Source: UBA4416 sp044353195
GTDB taxonomy: Bacteria > Bacteroidota > Bacteroidia > B-17B0 > Aurantibacillaceae
Reading direction: 5' to 3'
DNA length: 19,289 nt
Assembly (NCBI GenBank): GCA_044353195.1
Contig: JBILCJ010000018.1
Location: forward strand, 1 to 19,289
Shown here: one piece after another, positions 1 to 7,092 of the stretch
Numbering within the stretch: position 1 is the first letter of the stretch
Layout: every line of letters begins with the position of its first letter
The notes under the pieces: generated by a model
The model's database searches: none
What the model was told of the DNA's origin: nothing
Seen by the model: the letters and a program-made list of their open reading frames with translations, nothing else
Made by a program: the position numbers and the translations under genes

Positions 1-452
1 ACTAAATTAGCAATTATATTTTCGCATGGTGTTATACATGAAATTGAAGCAGCCCAACCCGCATAATTAACAATGCCGTCAGAAGTAAATCGGAATGTTA
101 AACAACCAGAAGTATTAGTTGTTGTAGCTTGAACTAAACCTGGAGCAACTGCACCAGAATAAACACCTAAACTAGGTGAAGTGGTATTTGGACCATCATA
201 TATGTATAAAAAATCATAGCTATTTTCAACCACAAAAGTAGAGAACTGTGCTATCACTTTATTACCAGAAACACCAGGGCAGATAGTAAGTGTACGCGAC
301 TGACTTGATCCGTAATTACCTGTAATACCGCCCGAGTCATAAAAATTACCCGAACACATGGTTGTAGTAGTATTACCAGCAGGCATACTTATCGTTTGTG
401 ATAGAAAAACAAAGGATTGAAGCAGAAATAAAATTGAAATGAAGTACTTCAT
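1..452 (-). CDS. Secreted CUB-domain protein, C-terminal part beyond window
   Basis: The frame starts at an ATG on the minus strand (450-452) and stays open to the window edge, giving 150 residues with no stop; it is partial at its 3' end. Residues 1-19 form a signal peptide (short basic start, then a hydrophobic FISILFLLQSFVFL stretch, cleavage probably near LSQ). Residues 33-139 look like a CUB domain: Cys33 and Cys58, the FLYIYDGP core at 81-88, and a closing SGCLTFRFTSD block with Cys117 and Cys139. CUB domains are extracellular beta-sandwiches. In Bacteroidota they are common in large secreted multidomain proteins carrying C-terminal sorting domains, and the missing part probably holds more such domains (inference). 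It lies 48 bp downstream of the small secreted protein at 501-887 on the same strand and may share its transcript. Confidence 0.8.
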   Translation of the reverse strand, partial: MKYFISILFLLQSFVFLSQTISMPAGNTTTTMCSGNFYDSGGITGNYGSSQSRTLTICPGVSGNKVIAQFSTFVVENSYDFLYIYDGPNTTSPSLGVYSGAVAPGLVQATTTNTSGCLTFRFTSDGIVNYAGWAASISCITPCENIIANL

Positions 453-500
453 AATAAATATATAAAAATGTTTAAAAGGATTAGTTGAGCGATTCTCAGA

Positions 501-887
501 TTATTGTGCTTTTATAACAATGAGAAAATCAGTATTATCAATTCGGTAAATAGATGATGTGTTCGTGAAGAAATTTAAATCATACTTCAACACATTAAAT
601 GTTGAAGCATCAAAAACATCGTCTCTTATTAAATCTGGATTATACTTATTTAATAAAGCAACACTAGATAATTTGGGATATTTATCGTTAACAAAATTGG
701 GTGAAGTAATGATTGAAAACCTATTTTCTAATAAGTCATTCAATTTAATTAAACGTTCAGGATCATTTTTTAAAATGTGCTCCAAATGGTTACCATAAAC
801 CTCAACAATTCGCTTATCGATTTCTTGAGCGTTTAGTTTAATGGTTATCGTAGAAGTGAAAAGAAAAATAAGTAGAAAATTTCTCAT
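501..887 (-). CDS. Small secreted protein of unknown function (128 aa)
   Basis: I cannot assign a named family. The protein starts with a clear signal peptide (residues 1-20, FLLIFLF core, likely cleavage LNA/Q), leaving a mature domain of about 108 residues with no cysteines. That domain has a charged helical start (EIDKRIVEVYGNHLEHILKN), a YPKLSSV segment near residue 70, and an ending NTDFLIVIKAQ that runs to the C-terminus like a final beta strand. It therefore looks like a complete, compact periplasmic or secreted domain. The CUB-protein gene follows 48 bp downstream on the same strand, so the two are probably co-transcribed and could be exported together (inference). The start ATG at 885-887 gives the only sensible signal peptide. 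A weak -7-like TATCTTTA lies on the minus strand at 911-918. An open plus-strand frame at 559-798 is only its antisense shadow. Confidence 0.8.
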   Translation of the reverse strand: MRNFLLIFLFTSTITIKLNAQEIDKRIVEVYGNHLEHILKNDPERLIKLNDLLENRFSIITSPNFVNDKYPKLSSVALLNKYNPDLIRDDVFDASTFNVLKYDLNFFTNTSSIYRIDNTDFLIVIKAQ

Positions 888-1449
888 AGAATATCGTTTA
901 AGATTCGTTTTAAAGATATTTAATGTGAATGTTAAATTGTGTAAAAACCACTAATTAAAACAGTCAATTCACTCACTAAAATATCAATTTGACGTATATA
1001 TTAAACATTTTAACTACTTTATAATATAATTAATCGAAATCCAATTAAATAAATATAAAGTAAAAAATTTAAAATATAATTCATTGAAAATAAATAAAAA
1101 AATAAAAATACCTTTTAAATAAAGAGTTTAATTGAAAAATGTGGCGTTTAGAATATCCTATTTTTACGTATCTAATTACTAAAAAAATAATTTATAATTA
1201 TACAAAACACGATAATTAATATACTAAAATATATATTTTATAGACTAAAAATAAAATATCGAAAAAATTGAGCCGCAATTGGATTATTTATTTATAATCC
1301 AAAAATTCTTAAATAGAAATATCAAGATGTGAAAATTAAGCACAATTCATTATGAAGAATCTGCTTCAAAATAATCAAAAAAATAAGGAATAATCGCTCT
1401 TAATAAATCTCAAAAACTTCAAGAAAGAATAAATTTAAAAACAAAAAAA
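888..1449. other. AT-rich intergenic gap, no gene seen
   Basis: This 562-bp stretch lies between the end of pyk and the start of the small secreted protein, both on the minus strand. Stops are dense in all frames and I see no coding signal, tRNA or tandem repeat. It is made largely of A/T runs. The only clear structure is a perfect 9-bp inverted repeat at 1279-1302. The part near 888-960 should hold the promoter for the downstream secreted-protein gene. Confidence 0.7.
1279..1302. repeat. Perfect 9-bp inverted repeat (hairpin)
   Basis: TTGGATTAT (1279-1287) and ATAATCCAA (1294-1302) are exact reverse complements around a 6-base AT loop. It lies about 150 bp downstream of the pyk stop. It could be a late terminator or a 3'-end stabiliser for the pyk message, but no clean T-run follows the stem on either strand, so the role is uncertain. 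Confidence 0.5.
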
Positions 1450-2880
1450 CTATTGAACGTAGCTCAGCTTAAGCATATTCGTTCTTCCTTTTTCTTTCAT
1501 AGGCATACTTGCTAAATTAATAACTAAATCATCGGCTTTCACAAAATTACCTTCCTTGATATATAGCTTTAAATCATTGATGGTATCATCTGTACTTTCA
1601 TATTTATCGTAATAAAAACCGCGAACGCCCCATACTAAACTCAAAGCATTTAACAATGTTTGATTATCGGTGAATATATATATATTTGCTTTTGGTCTAT
1701 GACTACTTAATTTAAAGGCGGTGTAGCCACTATGTGTCATTGATATAATCGCCGTAACTCCAGCTTGTTTTGACATGACACAGGCATTATGACAAATACT
1801 ATCTGTTATATAGGTAATCGTTTTTAGTTCAGGCTTATGCTCCTTGTAATAAATCCGATCATCATTCTCAATTTCAGTAATGATTCTACGCATATATTCT
1901 ATTACTTTAACCGGATATCTTCCTACAGATGTTTCTGCACTCAACATAACAGCATCAGCGCCATCTAAAACTGCATTTGCTACATCATTTACCTCAGCGC
2001 GTGTTGGCGTATAACTTGTAATCATACTTTCCATCATTTGCGTGGCAATAATAACAGGCTTTGAAGCCACTAAACATTTATTAACGATCATTTTTTGCAA
2101 TAAAGGAACTTGTTCCATTGGCATTTCTACACCTAAATCACCGCGTGCAACCATAACACCATCGGTTACCTCAATAATTTTATCAATTTCTTTGACTGCT
2201 TCTGGTTTTTCTATTTTTGCAATAACGCGAGCATGCTTTTTCTTAGAGCGAATAATATCTTTCAATTCAATAATATCTGTAACACTTCTAACAAAAGATA
2301 ACCCAATCCATTCAAAATTATTTTCTAAGGCAAAATCTAAATCGCGCAAATCTTTTAAAGTTAGACATGGCAATGAAATTTTCGTATTAGGCAAATTCAC
2401 TCCTTTTTTTGAAGATAAGATACCTCCAGCAATAATGATAGTTCGAACTTCATCTTTTCTATTTGTATCTAATACCTTCAACGTAATTTTCCCATCATCA
2501 ATTAAAACTACTTCGCCAACAGCTACATCTTGAGGAAATTGTGGATACGTAATAAATATTTTTTCTGCTGTTCCTTCACATTCTTTTGTTGTGATAACTA
2601 TTTCTTGCCCATTAACTAAATCAATGGCATTGTCTTTAACCTTGCCGATTCTTAATTTCGGCCCTTGTAAATCACCTAAAATACCAACATTTCGATTTAA
2701 TTTCTTATTTAAAATTCTAATATTATCAATCACATGCTTAATTGGCTCGTAATCTCCATGCGAAAAATTAATTCGGCAAATATCAAGTCCAGCATTAAAT
2801 AATTCCTCTAGGACAGTTATGTTTTCTGTAGATGGCCCCATAGTGGCAACTATCTTCGTTTTATTGTAATTAAATTTCAT
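1450..2880 (-). CDS. pyk: Pyruvate kinase
   Basis: Catalyses phosphoenolpyruvate + ADP to pyruvate + ATP, the last step of glycolysis, in the cytoplasm. The 476-residue protein has the usual length and order. The N-terminal KTKIVATMGPST and ICRINFSHG start the barrel. GDLQGPKLRIG leads into the small B domain. IAKIEKP carries the catalytic lysine region. MVARGDLGVEMP and IATQMMESM followed by PTRAEVNDVANAVLDGAD form the active-site signature region, with LSAETSVG after it. A C-terminal allosteric-type domain follows, including SMTHSGYTA. I chose the ATG at 2878-2880 because it gives the family-typical short lead before KTKIVAT. A GTG at 2896-2898 would add six residues (MYYTLF) that fit nothing. 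It is divergent from trmB, with about 96 bp between the two starts. Confidence 0.97.
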   Translation of the reverse strand: MKFNYNKTKIVATMGPSTENITVLEELFNAGLDICRINFSHGDYEPIKHVIDNIRILNKKLNRNVGILGDLQGPKLRIGKVKDNAIDLVNGQEIVITTKECEGTAEKIFITYPQFPQDVAVGEVVLIDDGKITLKVLDTNRKDEVRTIIIAGGILSSKKGVNLPNTKISLPCLTLKDLRDLDFALENNFEWIGLSFVRSVTDIIELKDIIRSKKKHARVIAKIEKPEAVKEIDKIIEVTDGVMVARGDLGVEMPMEQVPLLQKMIVNKCLVASKPVIIATQMMESMITSYTPTRAEVNDVANAVLDGADAVMLSAETSVGRYPVKVIEYMRRIITEIENDDRIYYKEHKPELKTITYITDSICHNACVMSKQAGVTAIISMTHSGYTAFKLSSHRPKANIYIFTDNQTLLNALSLVWGVRGFYYDKYESTDDTINDLKLYIKEGNFVKADDLVINLASMPMKEKGRTNMLKLSYVQ

Positions 2881-2885
2881 AAATA

Positions 2886-2898
2886 GTGTATAATACAC
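2886..2898. promoter_or_regulatory. Palindrome in the pyk leader
   Basis: GTGTATAATACAC has 6-bp arms around a single central A and sits 5 bp before the pyk ATG. Directly upstream on the pyk strand is TACATTCG (2898-2905), one mismatch from the Bacteroidota -7 motif TAnnTTTG. The palindrome would therefore overlap the transcription start or leader, where a dimeric regulator could bind. The arms are short and AT-rich, so chance is possible. Confidence 0.3.
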
Positions 2899-2952
2899 GA
2901 ATGTAATAATTTAGATTTAAAAAATGATATTATTAATTTGTTAGGATTTTGA

Positions 2953-2960
2953 TAAATTTG
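2953..2960 (+). promoter_or_regulatory. -7 promoter motif before trmB
   Basis: TAAATTTG matches the Bacteroidota primary-sigma -7 consensus TAnnTTTG exactly and lies 16 bp before the trmB ATG. The only upstream TTG (2938-2940) is nearer than the usual -33 spacing, so the -33 part is weak. It implies a very short leader. Confidence 0.5.
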
Positions 2961-2976
2961 TAATTTACACCACACT

Positions 2977-3648
2977 ATGCCAAATAAACTTCAAAAATTC
3001 GCCGAATTAAATTCATTCGAAAATACCTTTGCGTTTCATCATGATATTTTAGAAGAAGGATTTCCAAAAAAAGGAAAATGGCACTCAGAAGTGTTTAAGA
3101 ACAATAATCCCATTGTAGTTGAATTAGGCTGTGGTCGGGGCGAATACACCATTGGATTATCTAAGAATGATACAACTAAAAATTACATTGGTGTAGATGT
3201 AAAAGGCAATCGCATATGGACGGGTGCCAAATTCGCCTTAGAAAATAAAATGAATCATGTTGCTTTTTTAAGAACGCGCATCGATTTTATTGATTATTGT
3301 TTTGCCGAAAATGAAGTATCTGAAATTTGGATAACATTTCCTGATCCACAACCAAAAAAAAATCAAGCACGTAAGCGTCTTACTAATCCCGACTATTTTT
3401 TAAACAGATATAAACGTATTTTAAAGCCAGGTGGCATTGTTCATTTAAAAACAGACAACACTTTTTTTTATGAATACACAATGGATGTGATTAAAGAAAA
3501 AAAATTAGAGTTATTATTTGCAACAAACGATTTATATAAAAATTGTCCAAGTGATAGAGAAGAATTAATTAAAATAAAAACCTACTACGAAGGTCTCTTT
3601 ACTGCAAAAGGAGAGGATATTAAATACTGTTGTTTTAAATTAGATTAA
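2977..3648 (+). CDS. trmB: tRNA (guanine-N7-)-methyltransferase
   Basis: Methylates N7 of G46 in the variable loop of tRNAs using S-adenosylmethionine. The 223-residue protein has the normal TrmB length. The SAM-binding motif VVELGCGRGEYTIGLS is at about residues 47-62, followed by YIGVDVKGNRIW (70-81). The family signature ITFPDPQPKKNQARKRL is at 119-135; Gln replaces the Trp of the proteobacterial DPWPK form. The C-terminal substrate region LKTDNTFFYEYT is also present. An exact -7 motif lies 16 bp upstream. The next gene starts 1 bp after the stop codon, so trmB, the 111-aa membrane protein and lgt probably form one transcript. Confidence 0.96.
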   Translation: MPNKLQKFAELNSFENTFAFHHDILEEGFPKKGKWHSEVFKNNNPIVVELGCGRGEYTIGLSKNDTTKNYIGVDVKGNRIWTGAKFALENKMNHVAFLRTRIDFIDYCFAENEVSEIWITFPDPQPKKNQARKRLTNPDYFLNRYKRILKPGGIVHLKTDNTFFYEYTMDVIKEKKLELLFATNDLYKNCPSDREELIKIKTYYEGLFTAKGEDIKYCCFKLD

Positions 3649-3649
3649 A

Positions 3650-3985
3650 ATGGCGACAAAAAAATTACCGCACCAAAAACATTTTTTCTCAAAACTATTT
3701 AAAAGTTTTATGCTAGGAACACTCTTTTTATTGTTTTCCTTAGGAATTGGTGTAATTGGTTACCATTATTTTTTTAATATTCCATGGCTTGATAGTCTTG
3801 TTAACGCAAGTATGATTTTAACTGGTATGGGGCCAGTTGATAGAGCAGAAACTGACGGCGCAAAACTATTTTCTTCATTTTATGCAATTTATAGCGGCGT
3901 AGCGTTTCTAACGAGTGTAGCTGTATTATTTAGCCCTATTATACACAGATTTTTACATCAATTCAGAATTGATATGGAAGCATAA
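3650..3985 (+). CDS. Small two-helix membrane protein with a pore-loop-like segment
   Basis: I know no experimentally defined function for this 111-aa protein. It has a basic N-terminus (residues 1-18), a first transmembrane helix (about 19-42), a re-entrant-like segment SLVNASMILTGMGPVD (49-64), a short polar loop, and a second helix (about 72-96, FSSFYAIYSGVAFLTSVAVL), ending in a His/Arg-rich tail. The order helix, pore loop, helix resembles the minimal pore unit of two-helix ion channels. The loop has TGMGP where potassium channels have TVGYG, so potassium selectivity cannot be assumed. The start ATG is 1 bp after the trmB stop, showing translational coupling; lgt follows 18 bp downstream. 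A structural membrane protein is an alternative. Gene reality is secure, channel function is inference. Confidence 0.85.
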   Translation: MATKKLPHQKHFFSKLFKSFMLGTLFLLFSLGIGVIGYHYFFNIPWLDSLVNASMILTGMGPVDRAETDGAKLFSSFYAIYSGVAFLTSVAVLFSPIIHRFLHQFRIDMEA

Positions 3986-4003
3986 ACCCAACACTAAAAC
4001 TAA

Positions 4004-4807
4004 ATGATTATGATGTTAAATTTTATCCATTGGAATCCAAGCCCAGAAATGTTTACAATTCCAGGAATTGACTGGCCAGTTCGTTGGTATGGTTTATCAT
4101 GGGCAATGGCATTTATTGGATGTCACTTTTTCATGAATCGTATTTTTCGTCAGGAAGGAAGAACTGAAAAACAGCTTGACACATTAACACTCTATATCGT
4201 GATTGGAACCATTTTAGGAGCACGTGTTGGACACTGCTTGTTTTACGGATGGGATTATTATTCGGCCAATCCACTCGATATTTTAAAAGTATGGGAAGGT
4301 GGATTAGCAAGCCACGGCGGAGCTATCGGTATTATAGTTGCTATGACTTTATTTTGTCTCAAAACTAAAGAAAGTTGGATATGGCTGTTTGATCGATTAG
4401 TAGTTGTCGTTCCATTTGCCTCTTTTATGATTCGTTTTGGAAATTTAATGAATTCAGAAATTGTTGGCGAACCAACTCAAGTACCATGGGCTTTTATTTT
4501 TACAAGTATTGATTTATTGCCACGTCATCCTACTCAAATCTATGAATCATTGTATTATATTTTCCTATTTATTTTGATGTATAGCTTATGGAAAAATAAA
4601 CGCAATCAATTTGGTCAAGGTTTTATGTTTGGCTTATTTTGTGTATTGATGTTTACATTCCGTTTTTTAATGGAGTTTTTAAAAGAAATTCAAGAAAGTT
4701 TTGAAGCTTCTTTACCAATTAATATGGGACAAATACTCAGTATTCCTTTTATAATAATTGGTATCTATATGATTTGGAAATCATTCCAAACAAAACAAAA
4801 AGCTTAA
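4004..4807 (+). CDS. lgt: Prolipoprotein diacylglyceryl transferase
   Basis: Integral inner-membrane enzyme that moves a diacylglyceryl group from phosphatidylglycerol to the lipobox cysteine of prolipoproteins, the first lipoprotein maturation step. The 267 residues contain the family landmarks: WPVRWYGLSWAMAF (24-37), GARVGHCLFYGWDYY (72-86), GGLASHGGAIG with His104 matching the essential histidine of E. coli Lgt, RFGNLMNSEIVGEPT (144-158, the Lgt signature with Arg144), RHPTQIYES (174-182) and FRFLMEFLKE (219-228, second essential arginine). About seven membrane segments are expected. Three closely spaced ATGs (4004, 4010, 4013) could each start the protein. Two lipoprotein candidates downstream (13709 and 18468) would be substrates. 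Confidence 0.96.
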   Translation: MIMMLNFIHWNPSPEMFTIPGIDWPVRWYGLSWAMAFIGCHFFMNRIFRQEGRTEKQLDTLTLYIVIGTILGARVGHCLFYGWDYYSANPLDILKVWEGGLASHGGAIGIIVAMTLFCLKTKESWIWLFDRLVVVVPFASFMIRFGNLMNSEIVGEPTQVPWAFIFTSIDLLPRHPTQIYESLYYIFLFILMYSLWKNKRNQFGQGFMFGLFCVLMFTFRFLMEFLKEIQESFEASLPINMGQILSIPFIIIGIYMIWKSFQTKQKA

Positions 4808-4817
4808 TTTTTTTTGT
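4795..4817 (+). terminator. Weak A/T hairpin at the end of lgt
   Basis: ACAAAAA (4795-4801) can pair with TTTTTGT (4811-4817) across a 9-base loop that holds the lgt stop codon and part of a T-run. Only one G-C pair supports the stem. It is a possible terminator between lgt and exbB, which has its own -7 motif. Confidence 0.25.
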
Positions 4818-4901
4818 AACTAGTACTTCGATTATTCGTTATACTAACACAAATCTGTTTAAAACATCGCCTATGGTTTAATTTACACATCCTTTTCTCA
4901 T

Positions 4902-4909
4902 TAACTTTG
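4902..4909 (+). promoter_or_regulatory. -7 promoter motif before exbB
   Basis: TAACTTTG is an exact match to the Bacteroidota TAnnTTTG consensus, 24 bp before the ATG of the ExbB-like gene in a 126-bp intergenic region. No good TTG is present at the -33 distance. It probably drives the exbB-exbD-tonB-like operon. Confidence 0.5.
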
Positions 4910-4933
4910 TGTAAATAAAAATCATTCGTATAT

Positions 4934-5665
4934 ATGCTTTCATTCATTCTTCAAATTAGCAACACTGTAATGGCTACAGCAGCTGAAACATTGGCTTCAA
5001 CGCCAATATCAACAGGTATTGAAACAGTAACAGAGCTTCCACCAAATCAATTATCACTTTTTGAAATGGTTTCAAAAGGCGGTGTAATTATGATTCCTTT
5101 GGCATTATTACTTTTGGTTTCATTTTATGTAATGATCGAACGAATCCTAATTATTTCAAAAGCAGGCAAAAAAAATCCGACTCTCATGCCAAGTTTAAAA
5201 GACATGATTTCAAATGGTAATTTAGCAAACGCTCGTAATTTATGCAAAAGTGTTAATTCGCCCGAATCACTTATGATTGAACAAGGAATTTCTCGCATTG
5301 GACAAAACATGTTAGAAATTAGAGAAGCGATGAACAAAAAAGCTTCTGCAGAATTATCTCATCTTGAAAAAAACTTAGGGATTTTAAATATCATTGGAAG
5401 AATAGCTCCTATGTTTGGTTTTATTGGAACAATCATCGGTGTAATTAAAATATTCTATGATATTTCACTAGCAAAAACTGTTGAAATTGAAGTTATATCA
5501 TCAGGTCTTTACCAAAAAATGATTACGTCAGGAGGCGGATTAGTTGTGGGAGTTATCGCTTTTGTTGGTTACCATTGGATTAATGCACGCATTGATAAAC
5601 TATCTCATCGAATGGAAGAAAGCCAAATTGAATTTTTAGATATATTGAACGAACCAAGTAAGTAA
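4934..5665 (+). CDS. MotA/TolQ/ExbB family proton channel protein
   Basis: Inner-membrane proton-channel subunit that, with an ExbD/TolR partner, turns proton motive force into work on a TonB/TolA-like protein. The 243 residues show three membrane helices in the family order: one at about 50-70 (VIMIPLALLLLVSFYVMIE), a cytoplasmic domain at about 75-145, a second at about 148-175 (APMFGFIGTIIGVIKIF, the conserved Gly-rich segment), and a third at about 195-215 (GGGLVVGVIAFVGYHW). The N-terminal 40 residues before helix 1 are periplasmic-type and polar. Met14 (codon at 4973) is an alternative start, but the ATG at 4934 sits well behind the -7 motif. ExbD-like and TonB-like genes follow. Sequence alone does not separate the ExbB role from the TolQ role. 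Confidence 0.92.
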   Translation: MLSFILQISNTVMATAAETLASTPISTGIETVTELPPNQLSLFEMVSKGGVIMIPLALLLLVSFYVMIERILIISKAGKKNPTLMPSLKDMISNGNLANARNLCKSVNSPESLMIEQGISRIGQNMLEIREAMNKKASAELSHLEKNLGILNIIGRIAPMFGFIGTIIGVIKIFYDISLAKTVEIEVISSGLYQKMITSGGGLVVGVIAFVGYHWINARIDKLSHRMEESQIEFLDILNEPSK

Positions 5666-5667
5666 AG

Positions 5668-5738
5668 AGTTTTTAATGTTGAGTTTTAAGTTTTTAATAA
5701 AAAACACTTAAAGTCCAAACTATTAAACACTAAAAACT
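5668..5738 (+). repeat. Long imperfect inverted repeat between exbB and exbD
   Basis: The outer arms GTTTTTAATGTT (5669-5680) and AACACTAAAAAC (5726-5737) pair at 11 of 12 positions, with one more A-T pair at 5668/5738. An inner stem pairs TTTAAGT (5685-5691) with ACTTAAA (5706-5712) and continues into a T4/A4 pairing past a bulged C. The whole 71-bp unit fills most of the 96-bp spacer between two genes that are usually adjacent. It could be an mRNA structure that tunes exbB versus exbD levels, or a small dispersed repeat. Confidence 0.6.
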
Positions 5739-5761
5739 AATAATTTAAAACTTTCATTAAA

Positions 5762-6172
5762 ATGAGTTTACGCAAAAAAGCACATAGAGACGCCGAAGTA
5801 AGCACTGATTCGCTAAGCGATATCATGTTCTTTTTGATGCTGTTTTTTTTAATATTATCAACGATGGTAAGCCCTAATGCCATTAAGGTAAATTTACCTA
5901 GTTCCAAAAAAAACACACAAATCGACAATAATAAAAAACCAATTCATATTGCAGCTACCAAAGATCATAAATATTTCATAGACAGTAAAGAAGTTTCTTT
6001 TGCTGATTTAGAGTCACAATTAGCTGAAAAAATTGCCGGTAGAACGGAGCCTGCGGTAGTTATTCATGTAGATAAAGATTTATTATATCAAGATTTTATT
6101 GACATGATGCAAATTGGAGATAAATTAAATTGCAAAATGATTTGTGCGACACAACCTTCTAACGGTAAGTAA
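5762..6172 (+). CDS. ExbD/TolR family biopolymer transport protein
   Basis: Partner of the ExbB-like channel; its single helix lies inside the ExbB pentamer and carries the proton-relaying aspartate. The 136 residues start with a basic cytoplasmic tail (1-14). The membrane helix is at about 19-37 (SDIMFFLMLFFLILSTMVS), and Asp20 matches the essential aspartate of ExbD (Asp25 in E. coli). The periplasmic domain runs from about 40 to 130, beginning IKVNLPSSKK and containing PAVVIHVDKDLLYQDFIDMMQIG, the typical ExbD fold segment. The start at 5762 follows the 96-bp repeat-filled spacer. The stop is only 2 bp before the TonB-like gene, so those two are translationally coupled. Confidence 0.93.
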   Translation: MSLRKKAHRDAEVSTDSLSDIMFFLMLFFLILSTMVSPNAIKVNLPSSKKNTQIDNNKKPIHIAATKDHKYFIDSKEVSFADLESQLAEKIAGRTEPAVVIHVDKDLLYQDFIDMMQIGDKLNCKMICATQPSNGK

Positions 6173-6174
6173 AC

Positions 6175-7044
6175 ATGATAGTTTCACGCTCTGAAGAAAA
6201 TAAAAACAAATTGATTTCTGGTGTTATTTCACTAGTCCTATTAGCATTATTATTTTTGTTTTTATTTTTATACATCATTATTACACCAAATCCACCATTT
6301 CCTATAACTGAAGGCGGAGGAGGTGGTACAGAAATAAATTTTGGCACTTATAATGAAGGAACAGGAAACATCGAAAATAATGGCATTGGCGATGCAACAA
6401 GTGTTGTTGAAAACACTGAAGTTACACCACCCATTTCAAATCCAGAATCAAATGAAGCAATATTAACGAGCGACAATGGAGAAGTAATAGATGCCCCAGA
6501 TGTGAATCCGAAAATTGAAAATCATACAACCGTCATTACACCTACTAAACCAACGGAAACCATTAAGCCTAAAGAAAAAACAATGGCTGAAAAAATTGCT
6601 GAAAACGCGTTAAAAAATAAAGGCAAAAATGGAGGCGGTGATGGAAATAGTGGCCACGCGGGCAATGAAGGTAGTCCAGATGGAAATCCAAAAACACATG
6701 GTACTGGCGGAACAGGTGGAGGTGATGGTGGCGGAAACGGTCCAGGACATGGGCCTGGCAATGGGCCTGGTGCTGGAGGATATGGATTTAGCTTAGCAGG
6801 AAGAAGCGTGGTAAAACCACCTCAATTACCAAAAGATACAAAAGAAGAAGGTAAAGTTGTTGTAGAAATAACAGTTGACAAAAATGGAACAGTCATTAAA
6901 GCAGAAGCCAACGGTAGAGGAACTAACACAAATAGCTCCATGTTAAAGACGCTTGCACGCCAAGCAGCATTTGCCACAAAATTTACAGTGAGTGGGCAAG
7001 AGGGCGAGCAAAAAGGAACCATTACCATTGTATTTAGTTTTTAA
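6175..7044 (+). CDS. TonB/TolA-like energy transducer with glycine-rich linker
   Basis: Third member of the operon; it should carry force from the ExbB/ExbD motor across the periplasm. The 289 residues are: a short cytoplasmic tail (1-12), one membrane anchor (about 13-37, SGVISLVLLALLFLFLFLY), an N-terminal linker rich in Gly, Asn, Thr and Pro (40-135), a short Lys/Ala helix (about 135-150, MAEKIAENALKNK), a Gly/Asn/His tract (150-203) containing GPGHGPGNGPGA at 189-200, and a C-terminal domain (about 207-289). That domain has the TonB-like VVKPPQLP, KVVVEITVDKNGTV and AAFATKF segments. TonB linkers are usually Pro/Lys-rich, so the glycine-rich linker is notable. The C-terminal fold supports a TonB/TolA role; which outer-membrane partner it drives cannot be told. 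Confidence 0.85.
   Translation: MIVSRSEENKNKLISGVISLVLLALLFLFLFLYIIITPNPPFPITEGGGGGTEINFGTYNEGTGNIENNGIGDATSVVENTEVTPPISNPESNEAILTSDNGEVIDAPDVNPKIENHTTVITPTKPTETIKPKEKTMAEKIAENALKNKGKNGGGDGNSGHAGNEGSPDGNPKTHGTGGTGGGDGGGNGPGHGPGNGPGAGGYGFSLAGRSVVKPPQLPKDTKEEGKVVVEITVDKNGTVIKAEANGRGTNTNSSMLKTLARQAAFATKFTVSGQEGEQKGTITIVFSF
6739..6774 (+). repeat. Three 12-bp coding repeats in the TonB-like linker
   Basis: Three in-frame 12-bp units (6739-6750, 6751-6762, 6763-6774) share the pattern GG[TG]CC[AT]GG followed by a variable codon. They encode GPGH, GPGN and GPGA. The last two units are identical over their first nine bases (GGGCCTGGC against GGGCCTGGT at the ninth). Copy number here could vary between strains by slippage. 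Confidence 0.6.
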
Positions 7045-7092
7045 TTGAAACCTTACAACAATTTTTTTCGCTGAATTTAATTCAAATAAAAA

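Noticed and set aside
2042..2533. 163-codon open frame on the plus strand inside pyk
   Set aside because: It is antisense to an intact pyruvate kinase with all its motifs; the translation shows no domain and is the shadow of coding composition.
2881..2898. Longer pyk start at GTG 2896-2898
   Set aside because: It adds MYYTLF, which fits nothing in the family; the ATG at 2880 gives the usual N-terminus.
6313..6326. Possible two-layer G-quadruplex (four GG runs)
   Set aside because: The runs come from consecutive glycine codons; two-layer quadruplexes are weak and common by chance in such sequence.
6522..6761. Proline-rich open frame on the minus strand inside the TonB-like gene
   Set aside because: The prolines are just the complement of the glycine codons of the real gene.
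7045..7092. Promoter before folC
   Set aside because: No TAnnTTTG match in the 48-bp gap; read-through from the TonB-like gene explains it as well.
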